64,000 nucleotides of DNA from an uncultured Prevotella sp. (GTDB lineage: Bacteria > Bacteroidota > Bacteroidia > Bacteroidales > Bacteroidaceae): positions 1 to 64,000 of the forward strand of contig ONYZ01000002.1 in assembly GCA_900322175.1 (NCBI GenBank). The letters run 5' to 3'. The notes under the pieces were generated by a model. It had not been told where the DNA came from, made no database searches, and saw nothing but the letters and a program-made list of their open reading frames with translations. The translations under genes were made by a program, and so were the position numbers. Below are positions 25,440 to 33,667 of this stretch, piece by piece (the stretch's first letter is position 1; every line of letters begins with the position of its first letter).

Positions 25440-27701
25440 TTAATTTCCGTCAGGCTTCTTGTTTTCAAACATCGGAGCTACTGGCCATTGAAAAGCCTTC
25501 CAGTCATCAGGGCTTGCCGGATCAAAGTCCTGCCAGTCAGGACGCAGATGTGCAGCAAGCGGCAATTGCAACTGCTTGATACCCATAATAACACACTTGG
25601 CTACCTGACTGGCACCAAAGGGATTAAAATGTGTATTATCCTGCAGAGCCTTCTCCTGTCCTGGATATGTATTAGCAGGATAATGAACCAGGAAATGCTT
25701 TGACTCCTCCTGCCCATAGGCCTCAAAGAGGGTCTTGGTCATAGCATTCAGATCGATCAGGGGCACATTTTCGCGTAGGGCCACCTCTTTCATAGCAGCA
25801 GGAAAGTCGCCATGAGTATTTTTCAGCGTCTTACCATCGCTCTCAAAACTACGACGCTGGGTAGGCGTACAGAATACGATGGTAGCTTCGCGCGAACGCA
25901 CCTGATCAACAAACTGTTTCAACAGATACTGGTAGTGATACCAAGGTCCATCGCCAGGAGCATGCTCCTTCTCGTCGTTATGCCCAAACTCCACAAACAC
26001 ATAATCACCTTTTTTCAGCGTCTGAAGAATCTTATCCAACCTGTTACTATTGATAAACGAACGGCATGTAAGCCCACTCTCCGCATGATTGCTGATGGCA
26101 ACGGTGGGGCCAAACCAACGAGTGATGAGCTGTCCCCATGAAGCCCAAGGCTCATAAGCCTGATCGACCACGGTACTGTTGCCACAGAGATAGACTGTCG
26201 GAATGTCGCCAGCAGGCTCAATATGGATACTACGGACAGCTGGCATCGGACCGTTGAATTCCAGGGTTAGCTTGTCGTCCCACGTCAAATAGTCCTTTTC
26301 ACGCAGCTTTATCTTCACCTCTTTACCTTTAGCTATATAGGGCGTACGTTTATTTACAATAAACTCAACAGTCTTGGTATCATTAGCCTTTTGGGTAGTT
26401 ACTGCCTCAACCATCAAGCGGCGACCTTCGGCACGGATGTAAGTGCAAGAGTTCTTTTTCCCGCCCAGCACCACCTTTACACGATAGTTGCCATCAGGCA
26501 CTTGCACACTATAGTAGAAAGGTGCCGAGGGATTCTTCTTGTCAGGAGCCGGCTGTAAGTCGTAACCATAACCTATCGTTTTGTCGTACACGGGCTGCGG
26601 TTTAGTAAGGTCAAAGTCCTTTACTGGATTGATGCGGCTGTCGCTCCAGGCCTGTAGTCTATCATATTCTTCTTTAGTGAGTCGGAGGAAAGAACCATGT
26701 TGCGGACGACTCACGCCCTCTATATTGCGTGGCTCACGGAAGTTGTGCATCGTCTTGTCGGCCAAGCACAAACGGTAGTTCTTGGGATGTGACGAATACT
26801 CAATATACCCGATAATCCAATCTTTTTGGCCAGCCAACTGGAAAGCCGACACGCCCTCGCACTTCTTCTTACCCTCAAAGTTCACATAGTCGTCATCCTT
26901 GGGCTCTGGCCAAGGACCTGTGAGCGTTGGTGCCTCCGAGGTGAACAATCCTGGCGTACCACCCTCTTTCTTAATCATCATGTGCCATTTCTGATCGGTA
27001 TCCACCCAGTTGATGTCAGCATCGATGGTGGCGTAGCCCCAGTCAAAGAGCAGGCGCGGCTGTGTCAGTTTCGTAAACGACTCGTCGGCATAGCTATAGT
27101 ACATACGGTCATACCGCTCCTCAGCGCGGTTCCACATCGAGTAGTACACAAAGTAGCCTCCCTTCTTACCATCAGGCCACACGTAGTCAGCATCCCACAC
27201 TGCCTGTGGCGCCCATACACGGTTGATGGTGCTCCAGTCTTTATAGACACTCTCCGACTTTGGATCGCTGAAAATCTCTTTGCCTTTGCGATAGTCGAAC
27301 GACACCGATTCCCAATGCAGAAGATCGTTGCTACGCAACAAACAGATACCATAGTTATCCCACTCGGCCTGTTTCTTCAGGTCGCGGAATCGTCCCACAT
27401 TCATGTCAGTACAGAGCATGAGGTAGCCACTACCGTCATGTTTTCTGAAGATGTAGGCATCGCGGGTGGCTCCTTCAATGCGAGCATGCTCAGCATCGCT
27501 GAATATCGAGTCGCCATTCAGCAAATCATGATAGTGAAAGCCGTCGCGACTCAGTGCATAAGCTGTCCAAGCCCGACCTCGGTCGTTCATGTGACAGAAC
27601 AAGTAACCATAATCACCTTTCTGACAATTGCCCTTTTTCTGAGCAACAACAGCTACGGTTGCAGACAGGAGCAATACAGATAGAATTGTTCTCAATTTCA
27701 T
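25440..27701 (-). CDS. Secreted GH43-like arabinosidase fused to a CE12-type acetylesterase
   Basis: 753 residues from the ATG at 27701, which opens a signal peptide (MKLRTILSVLLLSATVAVVA); an upstream ATG adding 23 residues lacks this and overlaps the promoter. Residues about 25-340 form a five-bladed propeller of GH43 type (AYALSRDGFHYHDL, NRVWAPQAVWDADYVW, ATIDADINWVDTDQKWHMM). A linker or carbohydrate-binding-like domain follows to about 510. The C-terminal SGNH domain has YLCGNSTVVDQ (Ser), FVEFGHNDEKEH (block III) and DNTHFNPFGASQVA (Asp-His), as in CE12 rhamnogalacturonan acetylesterases. The protein would cut arabinose or related side chains and deacetylate the backbone. Confidence 0.85.
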   Translation of the reverse strand: MKLRTILSVLLLSATVAVVAQKKGNCQKGDYGYLFCHMNDRGRAWTAYALSRDGFHYHDLLNGDSIFSDAEHARIEGATRDAYIFRKHDGSGYLMLCTDMNVGRFRDLKKQAEWDNYGICLLRSNDLLHWESVSFDYRKGKEIFSDPKSESVYKDWSTINRVWAPQAVWDADYVWPDGKKGGYFVYYSMWNRAEERYDRMYYSYADESFTKLTQPRLLFDWGYATIDADINWVDTDQKWHMMIKKEGGTPGLFTSEAPTLTGPWPEPKDDDYVNFEGKKKCEGVSAFQLAGQKDWIIGYIEYSSHPKNYRLCLADKTMHNFREPRNIEGVSRPQHGSFLRLTKEEYDRLQAWSDSRINPVKDFDLTKPQPVYDKTIGYGYDLQPAPDKKNPSAPFYYSVQVPDGNYRVKVVLGGKKNSCTYIRAEGRRLMVEAVTTQKANDTKTVEFIVNKRTPYIAKGKEVKIKLREKDYLTWDDKLTLEFNGPMPAVRSIHIEPAGDIPTVYLCGNSTVVDQAYEPWASWGQLITRWFGPTVAISNHAESGLTCRSFINSNRLDKILQTLKKGDYVFVEFGHNDEKEHAPGDGPWYHYQYLLKQFVDQVRSREATIVFCTPTQRRSFESDGKTLKNTHGDFPAAMKEVALRENVPLIDLNAMTKTLFEAYGQEESKHFLVHYPANTYPGQEKALQDNTHFNPFGASQVAKCVIMGIKQLQLPLAAHLRPDWQDFDPASPDDWKAFQWPVAPMFENKKPDGN

Positions 27702-27742
27702 CTTTTGGTTTGTTTTAGTTGTTTTAATCCATTTAATCGCTG

Positions 27743-27750
27743 CAAAAATA
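27743..27750 (-). promoter_or_regulatory. -7 box TATTTTTG before the GH43-CE12 gene
   Basis: On the minus strand TATTTTTG fits TAnnTTTG about 42 bp before the ATG at 27701. The -33 match is poor. It indicates that the rhamnose operon can start here, separately from the GH35 gene. Confidence 0.5.
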
Positions 27751-27796
27751 CGAAAAAAATAACAAAGCATTGCGGTTTTGCTCTATGTTTTAGGAT

Positions 27797-29875
27797 TTAT
27801 TGAGAAAGAAAGTCGCGCGAATGCTGCTCTAGCACAACAATACTATCCAATTGTAGCAGTTGTCCGTCTGAGCAACTGTCAAGCACAGCCCGTTGTTCTC
27901 GCTGCAAGTAGATAGGATAGTCCTTGCCGAGAGGCAGAATACGCAGTTCAACACGTTTTCCTATAAGGTCGCTCATGCGGACAAGCATGGGTTTGCCATT
28001 CCAAAAGTTGTCCTGCACCAGTTGACCGTCAGCATATACACGAGCCACGTCACCACGATAGTTAATTTGGAGATAAAGGGAAGATACATCTTTGTTTTGT
28101 TTCCCCACATCGATACGCCACACAGCAGCTCCCTCAAAGTCTTTGTCGGTGGGTGCAGCGGCAACCTTCTGTCCACCCATGGCCACCTGTCGCAAACCAT
28201 TGCTCTCTCTGATTTTCGTATATGTAATAGGCATCTGTTGCGACAGCCATTTCTCTTCTATGATTTTCTCACCGTCTTGATACAACAGGCCATCAGAGAA
28301 GTAGAGTTTGCTACCAATCTTGTATGATGAATTGGCCTTCGCCCTCGAAAGTACACAGAAAGTCATTCCGGCAGCAGTAAAGGGCTTGTCGGTTTTTGCA
28401 TTATATTTCCTTCCATTGACACACAAGCACGGCTTCTTTCCTGCTATAGCGATAAAATAGACGATACCGTCAGCTTTACAATATGGTTCGGCCGTTGCCC
28501 AGTCAATAACAACATTGTCGGCTATCTGCCAGTTACATGGTGTAACAGTAGCCATTCCGCCTTCGTTTAAGATACGCACATAATCATTGTGGAACTCGAA
28601 GGCACCTCGACGGGCATAATGCTCCGAAAGCGAGTCAACATCCATACGGCTCAGTTCTCCACCCCACTCTTTCAGGAACTCATGCAGCAGTCGACTCTCG
28701 TTCCAGCTGACGGCATTAGGCTGTCCCATCTCGCCGAGGATCGTCTGGAAGTCATAAGTCATGACGGGCATATCGTTGTAGTTAGTCACGGCACTGGCCT
28801 GTGTCTCAGCCATGGTGTGACGAGGGTCGTAGGGATTTGTGCCTCCGTGATACATATAGTATCCAGGCAGATTTGAACCAGAGCCAAGCTTACAGATGGC
28901 CAACGGCTTTACCTCACGCCCACTCATATTGATACGACGATGATAGGCTGGCATCATGCCACCACCAAGTTCGCAAGTTAGATAAGGATATGACAGCTCC
29001 TTATTCTCCATCTTTGTATCCTGATTGGCACCAAGTGCTTCTGTAGCGATGACAGCAGACAAGCGTGTGTCCTTCATTACGAAAGCCTTGGGATAGTCGC
29101 CTGGCATATCCGTCAGTTTCCTGTCCCAGAAACCATCAGCATAGTCGCCATAGAGCGGCAGCATCTCACCAAACACTTCCTTGCCATTCAGCTTCGGCCA
29201 CCCTGTACGAGTGTAGAAAGGTGTATCAAAACCAGCGTCCAAGGCCAGTTTTTTCAAAGCAGAATAATAAGCCCACGGTCCGCGACATTCATTCTCAATC
29301 TGTACACCGACTACCGTTCCACCCTGTTTCCACAGCAAACCGTTAACCTGGGCATACACATTATTATACAGTTTCCTTGTTGCCTCCATAAAGCCTAGGG
29401 CTGTGGTGCGCAATTTATACTGACCTGGATCAGCCGCCGACTTGGCAGTAAGCCAATCTGGGAATCCACCCTGCCACACCTCACCATGACAGAACGGGCC
29501 TATTCGCAAAACGACAGGCATATTCTCCTCACGGCATATCTCAAGAAATCGGCGTAGGTTGCGATTGCCACTCCAATCCCATCTTCCTTCCTCTATCTCA
29601 TGATGATTCCAAAACACATAGGTAGATACAATAGTTATACCACCAGCCCGCATCTTCTGTACCTCGCGCCGCCACTCCCGCTGAGGCACTCGGCTAAAGT
29701 GAATCTCACCCATCACAGGCAGCAAATACTGTCCGCCAATGATGAAGCCTCGGCTATCTATCTCAACCCTAACGCCCTCTGGGTTGATGTTGGTACCAAA
29801 TACGAACTTCTCCTGTGCCTTGGTGCTTATCGCAGCCAAGAGAAAAAATAAAGCTATAATCGATTTCTGTTTCAT
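27797..29875 (-). CDS. Secreted GH35 beta-galactosidase
   Basis: 692 residues from the ATG at 29875 with a signal peptide (MKQKSIIALFFLLAAISTKA). A longer frame starting 34 codons upstream has no signal sequence and is rejected. GH35 landmarks are LPVMGEIHFSRVPQREW, STYVFWNHHE, the acid/base Glu in VQIENECRGPWAY (near residue 194) and the nucleophile Glu in LTCELGGGMMPAYH (near 300). C-terminal beta domains follow. In pectin loci GH35 removes terminal beta-galactose from rhamnogalacturonan I side chains. It is the first gene of the minus-strand group, 95 bp before GH43-CE12. Confidence 0.92.
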   Translation of the reverse strand: MKQKSIIALFFLLAAISTKAQEKFVFGTNINPEGVRVEIDSRGFIIGGQYLLPVMGEIHFSRVPQREWRREVQKMRAGGITIVSTYVFWNHHEIEEGRWDWSGNRNLRRFLEICREENMPVVLRIGPFCHGEVWQGGFPDWLTAKSAADPGQYKLRTTALGFMEATRKLYNNVYAQVNGLLWKQGGTVVGVQIENECRGPWAYYSALKKLALDAGFDTPFYTRTGWPKLNGKEVFGEMLPLYGDYADGFWDRKLTDMPGDYPKAFVMKDTRLSAVIATEALGANQDTKMENKELSYPYLTCELGGGMMPAYHRRINMSGREVKPLAICKLGSGSNLPGYYMYHGGTNPYDPRHTMAETQASAVTNYNDMPVMTYDFQTILGEMGQPNAVSWNESRLLHEFLKEWGGELSRMDVDSLSEHYARRGAFEFHNDYVRILNEGGMATVTPCNWQIADNVVIDWATAEPYCKADGIVYFIAIAGKKPCLCVNGRKYNAKTDKPFTAAGMTFCVLSRAKANSSYKIGSKLYFSDGLLYQDGEKIIEEKWLSQQMPITYTKIRESNGLRQVAMGGQKVAAAPTDKDFEGAAVWRIDVGKQNKDVSSLYLQINYRGDVARVYADGQLVQDNFWNGKPMLVRMSDLIGKRVELRILPLGKDYPIYLQREQRAVLDSCSDGQLLQLDSIVVLEQHSRDFLSQ

Positions 29876-29945
29876 ATTACCAAGAATTTTGCTGCAAAGT
29901 AACGAAAAAAAAATTAAATTACCATAATTCCACAACACTTTTGTT

Positions 29946-29976
29946 GGTTTTACACATCTATCTATGTATATTTGCA
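29946..29976 (+). promoter_or_regulatory. Promoter of the OmpA-family lipoprotein gene
   Basis: A TTGG at 29946-29949 and TATATTTG at 29969-29976 are 19 bp apart, close to the Bacteroidota consensus, 32 bp before the ATG at 30009. The 133-bp gap is shared with the divergent GH35 gene, whose own -7 box is not clear. Confidence 0.6.
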
Positions 29977-30008
29977 AAAAAAAGATTCACTAACAAATAA
30001 AATTGATT

Positions 30009-30863
30009 ATGAAAAAGAATGTTTTTATGTTTGCAGCCATGGCTGCTATAATGCTTAGCAGCTGTGCTAGCAAGAAAGAATTGGATAGTTGCAGAGACGA
30101 GAACAAGACACTGACAGCCAATCTCCAGTCGGCCAAGGAAGATCTGGCAGGCAAGAACGCCCGCATCTCTGCGCTCGAGGACCAGCTTGCACTACAGACG
30201 GCCGCACTGCAAGAGCAGAAGTTTTCAAACACCAAGTTGCAGGAGTCGCTCGACAAGAGCTTGACCAACGCCTCGATGAACAATGTTTCTATCGACAAAC
30301 TGGTTGACCAGATTAACGAGTCAAACCAGTACATCCGTCACCTGGTAGAGGTAAAGTCAAAGAGCGATTCATTAAACATGGTGCTTACAAACAACCTAAC
30401 CCGTTCACTCTCAAAAGAGGAGCTGAAGGAGGTTGACGTTCAGGTTCTGAAGGGTGTGGTTTACATCTCGCTGGCCGACAACATGCTCTATCAGAGCGGT
30501 TCTTACGAAATCAACGACCGTGCCGCCAAGACACTTTCGAAGATTGCCAAGATTATCACCGACTACAAGGATTACGACGTGCTCATCGAGGGTAATACAG
30601 ATAATGTGCCCATCACGAAGCCTAATATCCGCAACAACTGGGACCTCTCTTGCTTGCGCGCATCAAGCGTTGTTCAGGTTCTGCAGAATCAATATGGTGT
30701 TGACCCCAAACGCCTGACAGCAGGTGGACGCGGTGAGTTCAATCCTCTTCAGGGCAACGACACCGAACTGGGCAAACAGCGCAACCGTCGCACTCAAATC
30801 ATCATCACTCCGAAACTCGACGAGTTTATGGAATTGATTGGTGAAGCACCAGAAACGAAGTAA
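30009..30863 (+). CDS. OmpA-family outer-membrane lipoprotein
   Basis: 284 residues from ATG 30009; a TTG two codons earlier is ignored. The signal peptide ends in the lipobox MLSSC, with Cys at about residue 19. Residues about 25-110 are predicted coiled coil (KKELDSCRDENKTLTANLQS and onward). Residues about 145-275 are an OmpA C-terminal peptidoglycan-binding domain (GSYEINDRAAKTLSKIAKII, IEGNTDNVPIT, LRASSVVQVL, LTAGGRGEFNP, RNRRTQIIITP). It should tether the outer membrane to peptidoglycan. It has its own promoter and a shared terminator, so it is probably a housekeeping gene unrelated to pectin use. Confidence 0.92.
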   Translation: MKKNVFMFAAMAAIMLSSCASKKELDSCRDENKTLTANLQSAKEDLAGKNARISALEDQLALQTAALQEQKFSNTKLQESLDKSLTNASMNNVSIDKLVDQINESNQYIRHLVEVKSKSDSLNMVLTNNLTRSLSKEELKEVDVQVLKGVVYISLADNMLYQSGSYEINDRAAKTLSKIAKIITDYKDYDVLIEGNTDNVPITKPNIRNNWDLSCLRASSVVQVLQNQYGVDPKRLTAGGRGEFNPLQGNDTELGKQRNRRTQIIITPKLDEFMELIGEAPETK

Positions 30864-30877
30864 CGATTTGCTAAATA

Positions 30878-30910
30878 AGAAGTGAGGACTCAAATCCCCA
30901 CTTCTTTTTT
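30878..30910. terminator. Bidirectional hairpin terminator
   Basis: agaagtgagga (30878-30888) pairs with tccccacttct (30895-30905) with one mismatch, followed by a T run on the plus strand. It lies between two converging genes and can serve both. Confidence 0.75.
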
Positions 30911-30911
30911 A

Positions 30912-32588
30912 TTACTTCTTCAGATATGCTGCAAGCGGACTATTGTTAGCCTTCAGGCCGTTGGCCACGCATTTAGCATTGGTCTTGGCACCTAAAAGTG
31001 AAGAATGCGTGTGATCGCGCTTAAAATACTTCATGGCCTTCTCCTTTTTGCCACACTTCTTGTCTAAGAAATCTGCTGCCAGGTTGTGCAGGTCTACAAA
31101 CTCCACACCAGTGTCAGCAGCAACCTGACGATACCATGCTCCATAAGTATCATTACGACGCTCAATCTTGCCATTCGGCCACTCATTTCGAGGCGTCAAA
31201 GAAACCAGAATAGGAGTAGCCCCCTTCTCACGCACATCCTGGATAAACTTCTTAAGATACCATCCAAAGGAATAAACAACCTCATAACTGCCTACGGCTG
31301 TGTTCGACTTCAATTTCTGGTCGATGATATTCTGCTTCGTCAAGTCTTCCTTAGCAGCTTTCATCCTATAAACATGACAAGTATCCGTAGCCGTCGCAAT
31401 GGCACCACGGTATTTGGGCATATCTATTGGACTGATGTCATTATGACCAAACTGAATCAGCACGAAATCGCCTGGACGGAGGCTGTTATACACCCTCTCC
31501 CATCGTCCCTCGTTCAGGAATGTGCGACAGCTACGGCCAGCCATGGCAGCATTCACTATTTTAATCTTTGTCTCGTCGAATACCGTACCAGCCACAGAGC
31601 CCCAGCCCCACATTCCATCGGCATCCTTATCCTCGTTTTTTACAGTACTGTCACCAGTGATGAACACCACAGGTTTCCCATCTGCACGATCTACCGGCCA
31701 CGTATCGAGTTCTACATTCTTCATCATTGCCTTCAAAGGGTTCAATGCCGGGTTATGACTGGCCATCAAACCTTCTGCTACTGAGCGGGCATTCATCATC
31801 GCTCCAAATCGACTTGTATGTATCTTGTCGAGAAAGAAGTGATAATCGGTTTTCCAAGGGCCATAGGCATCAAGCTTGCGTGCAGATATTTCATTCAGGT
31901 CGATAAAAGGCACGCCCTCTTCTGCAGCCACCTGCATCTGCCACTGTGTGTGGGGCTTGCGCACTATCTTTCCATTGTCATCGTAGGCATTACGAGGCGT
32001 CAACGACATCAGGATGGGGTTTCCCCCCTGCGCCCTTACATCATTAATATACTTGCGCATATATCCTCCATAGGTGTAAACAGTCTCGTGTTCGCCCGTT
32101 TCCTTTATCGTCACCTCAAGCGAATCGTCGCCTACACCAGGAATACTGGCACGAGCACGGCCAGAATCATAAGGGCCGTTATCATTATGCCCAATTGAAA
32201 TAATCACCCAGTCACCAGGACGTATAGCCTGTTTGATGGGTTGCCACAACTTATTATAGAATGTGCGACTGCTCATGCCACCAAGTGCCTGATTCTCTAC
32301 GGTAATCTTCGAGGCATCGAAATATTCATGAGCATAGTAGCCCCATCCCCACTGTCCGTTGTTACCATTACCAAGCGTGCCCGTTCGCATCGTTGAATTA
32401 CCAATCAAAAACAGCACTGGGTGATTACCCACCCTACTTGATCCAGGAACGGGACGGGCTGTCATTGCCTTGGCTATACTATCTGGTGTATTATCGATGA
32501 CACCATTGACATCTTTAGGAGCCTCAGCCACCTGAGCCAGCGCTGAAAGTGACGAGGCAACAAACAGAATTGATATTAGTTTTCTCAT
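30912..32588 (-). CDS. Secreted tandem CE12-type rhamnogalacturonan acetylesterase
   Basis: 558 residues from the ATG at 32588 that opens a signal peptide (MRKLISILFVASSLSALAQ); two ATGs slightly upstream are possible. The protein has two SGNH modules. Module 1 (about 55-280) has LFLIGNSTMRTG, ISIGHNDNGPYD and DKIHTSRFGA. Module 2 (about 300-550) has VFITGDSTVKNE, IQFGHNDISPID and DHTHSSLLGAK. Both keep Ser, Gly-Asn block residues and the Asp-His pair, so both could be active on acetylated rhamnogalacturonan. The modules look like an old internal duplication. The gene overlaps or abuts the end of the aldo/keto reductase gene. Confidence 0.85.
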   Translation of the reverse strand: MRKLISILFVASSLSALAQVAEAPKDVNGVIDNTPDSIAKAMTARPVPGSSRVGNHPVLFLIGNSTMRTGTLGNGNNGQWGWGYYAHEYFDASKITVENQALGGMSSRTFYNKLWQPIKQAIRPGDWVIISIGHNDNGPYDSGRARASIPGVGDDSLEVTIKETGEHETVYTYGGYMRKYINDVRAQGGNPILMSLTPRNAYDDNGKIVRKPHTQWQMQVAAEEGVPFIDLNEISARKLDAYGPWKTDYHFFLDKIHTSRFGAMMNARSVAEGLMASHNPALNPLKAMMKNVELDTWPVDRADGKPVVFITGDSTVKNEDKDADGMWGWGSVAGTVFDETKIKIVNAAMAGRSCRTFLNEGRWERVYNSLRPGDFVLIQFGHNDISPIDMPKYRGAIATATDTCHVYRMKAAKEDLTKQNIIDQKLKSNTAVGSYEVVYSFGWYLKKFIQDVREKGATPILVSLTPRNEWPNGKIERRNDTYGAWYRQVAADTGVEFVDLHNLAADFLDKKCGKKEKAMKYFKRDHTHSSLLGAKTNAKCVANGLKANNSPLAAYLKK

Positions 32589-32595
32589 AATCATA

Positions 32596-33570
32596 TTATA
32601 GTTCATTGTTCAAAAATGGCGCAGCCTTAACGCAACGCAGGTTCTTCTCCAACTGAGCCACAGAGCTAGCACCAACAAGTACTGAGGTCACTGCCTTCTG
32701 ATGTAGTATCCAGGCAAGAGCCATCTCTGCCAGCGTCTCACCTCTGCTCTCAGCCACTTCATTATAATGGCGAAGTTTCTGTAGCAACTCAGGTGTCAGC
32801 ATCGACTCCTTCAGGAACTTTCCCTTCGACATACGAGAGTCATCAGGAATACCATTGAGATAACGGTCTGTCAGCAGTCCTTGTGCCAATGGTGAGAATG
32901 AAATAAAGCCAACACCCTCTTCGGCACAGAAATCCAGTATTCCCTCTTCCTCAGGCTCACGGTCTAGCATATTCAGTCGTCCCTGATAAATCAGCAGAGG
33001 CACATCACGCTCACGCAGATACTTGGCAGCAAAGCGAGATGCTTCGAGCGGCCAACGGGATATACCTATATATAATGCCTTACCCTGACGAACGATATCC
33101 ACTAGAGCCTGTAAGGTTTCTTCAAGAGGTGTCTCGGGATCGTAACGATGACTATAGAAAAGATCTACATAATCTATTTTCATACGCTTCAGGCTCTGGT
33201 CTAGACTGGCCATCAGGTATTTGCGACTACCCCAGTTGCCGTAAGGTCCAGGCCACATATCATAGCCGGCTTTCGACGAGATAAACAGCTCATCGCGATA
33301 AGGACGAAAATCCTCGTCCATCAGTCTACCCATTGTTTCTTCGGCCGACCCGTAAACTGGACCATAGTTGTTAGCTAAGTCAAAATGTGTAATACCATGA
33401 TCGAAAGCATAATGTGTTATCTCACGACTGCGCTCGTATGGATCTACACTACCAAAGTTATGCCAGAAGCCCAAGCTCACTTTTGGCAGCAACACACCCG
33501 AACGTCCGCAACGTTCAAACTCCATCCCATTGTCATAGCGGTTCTTGTCCGCAAAGTAATTTTCCTTCAT
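32596..33570 (-). CDS. Aldo/keto reductase of the YghZ type
   Basis: 324 residues. The sequence follows E. coli YghZ (L-glyceraldehyde 3-phosphate reductase) closely in SLGFWHNFGSVD, GITHFDLANNYGP, SSKAGYDMWPGPYG, SRKYLMASLDQSLKRM and SFSPLAQGLLTDRYLNGIP. The catalytic Asp and Tyr are in FDLANNYG, the Lys in SSKAG and the His in FYSHR. NADPH would be the cofactor. Compared with YghZ (346 residues, by memory) the C-terminal helix of about 20 residues is missing; the protein ends FLNNEL. In this setting it might reduce L-lactaldehyde from RhaD to 1,2-propanediol, which is inference. Confidence 0.85.
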   Translation of the reverse strand: MKENYFADKNRYDNGMEFERCGRSGVLLPKVSLGFWHNFGSVDPYERSREITHYAFDHGITHFDLANNYGPVYGSAEETMGRLMDEDFRPYRDELFISSKAGYDMWPGPYGNWGSRKYLMASLDQSLKRMKIDYVDLFYSHRYDPETPLEETLQALVDIVRQGKALYIGISRWPLEASRFAAKYLRERDVPLLIYQGRLNMLDREPEEEGILDFCAEEGVGFISFSPLAQGLLTDRYLNGIPDDSRMSKGKFLKESMLTPELLQKLRHYNEVAESRGETLAEMALAWILHQKAVTSVLVGASSVAQLEKNLRCVKAAPFLNNEL

Positions 33571-33596
33571 TTTACGTAGTTTTAGTCATTTTGCTG

Positions 33597-33625
33597 CAAA
33601 GATAGCTATTTTTAGGGACAGCAAA
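33597..33625 (-). promoter_or_regulatory. Promoter of the reductase-CE12 pair
   Basis: On the minus strand TTTG (33622-33625) and TATCTTTG (33597-33604) are 17 bp apart, slightly short of the usual 19. The -7 box is 26 bp from the ATG at 33570. Confidence 0.6.
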
Positions 33626-33667
33626 TAGGAATATCGTTCATTTTTGTACAAAATTGTATATTTTCAG

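Noticed and set aside
29876-29977. A 34-residue longer start for the GH35 gene
   Set aside because: The extension lacks a signal peptide, which appears only at the ATG at 29875.
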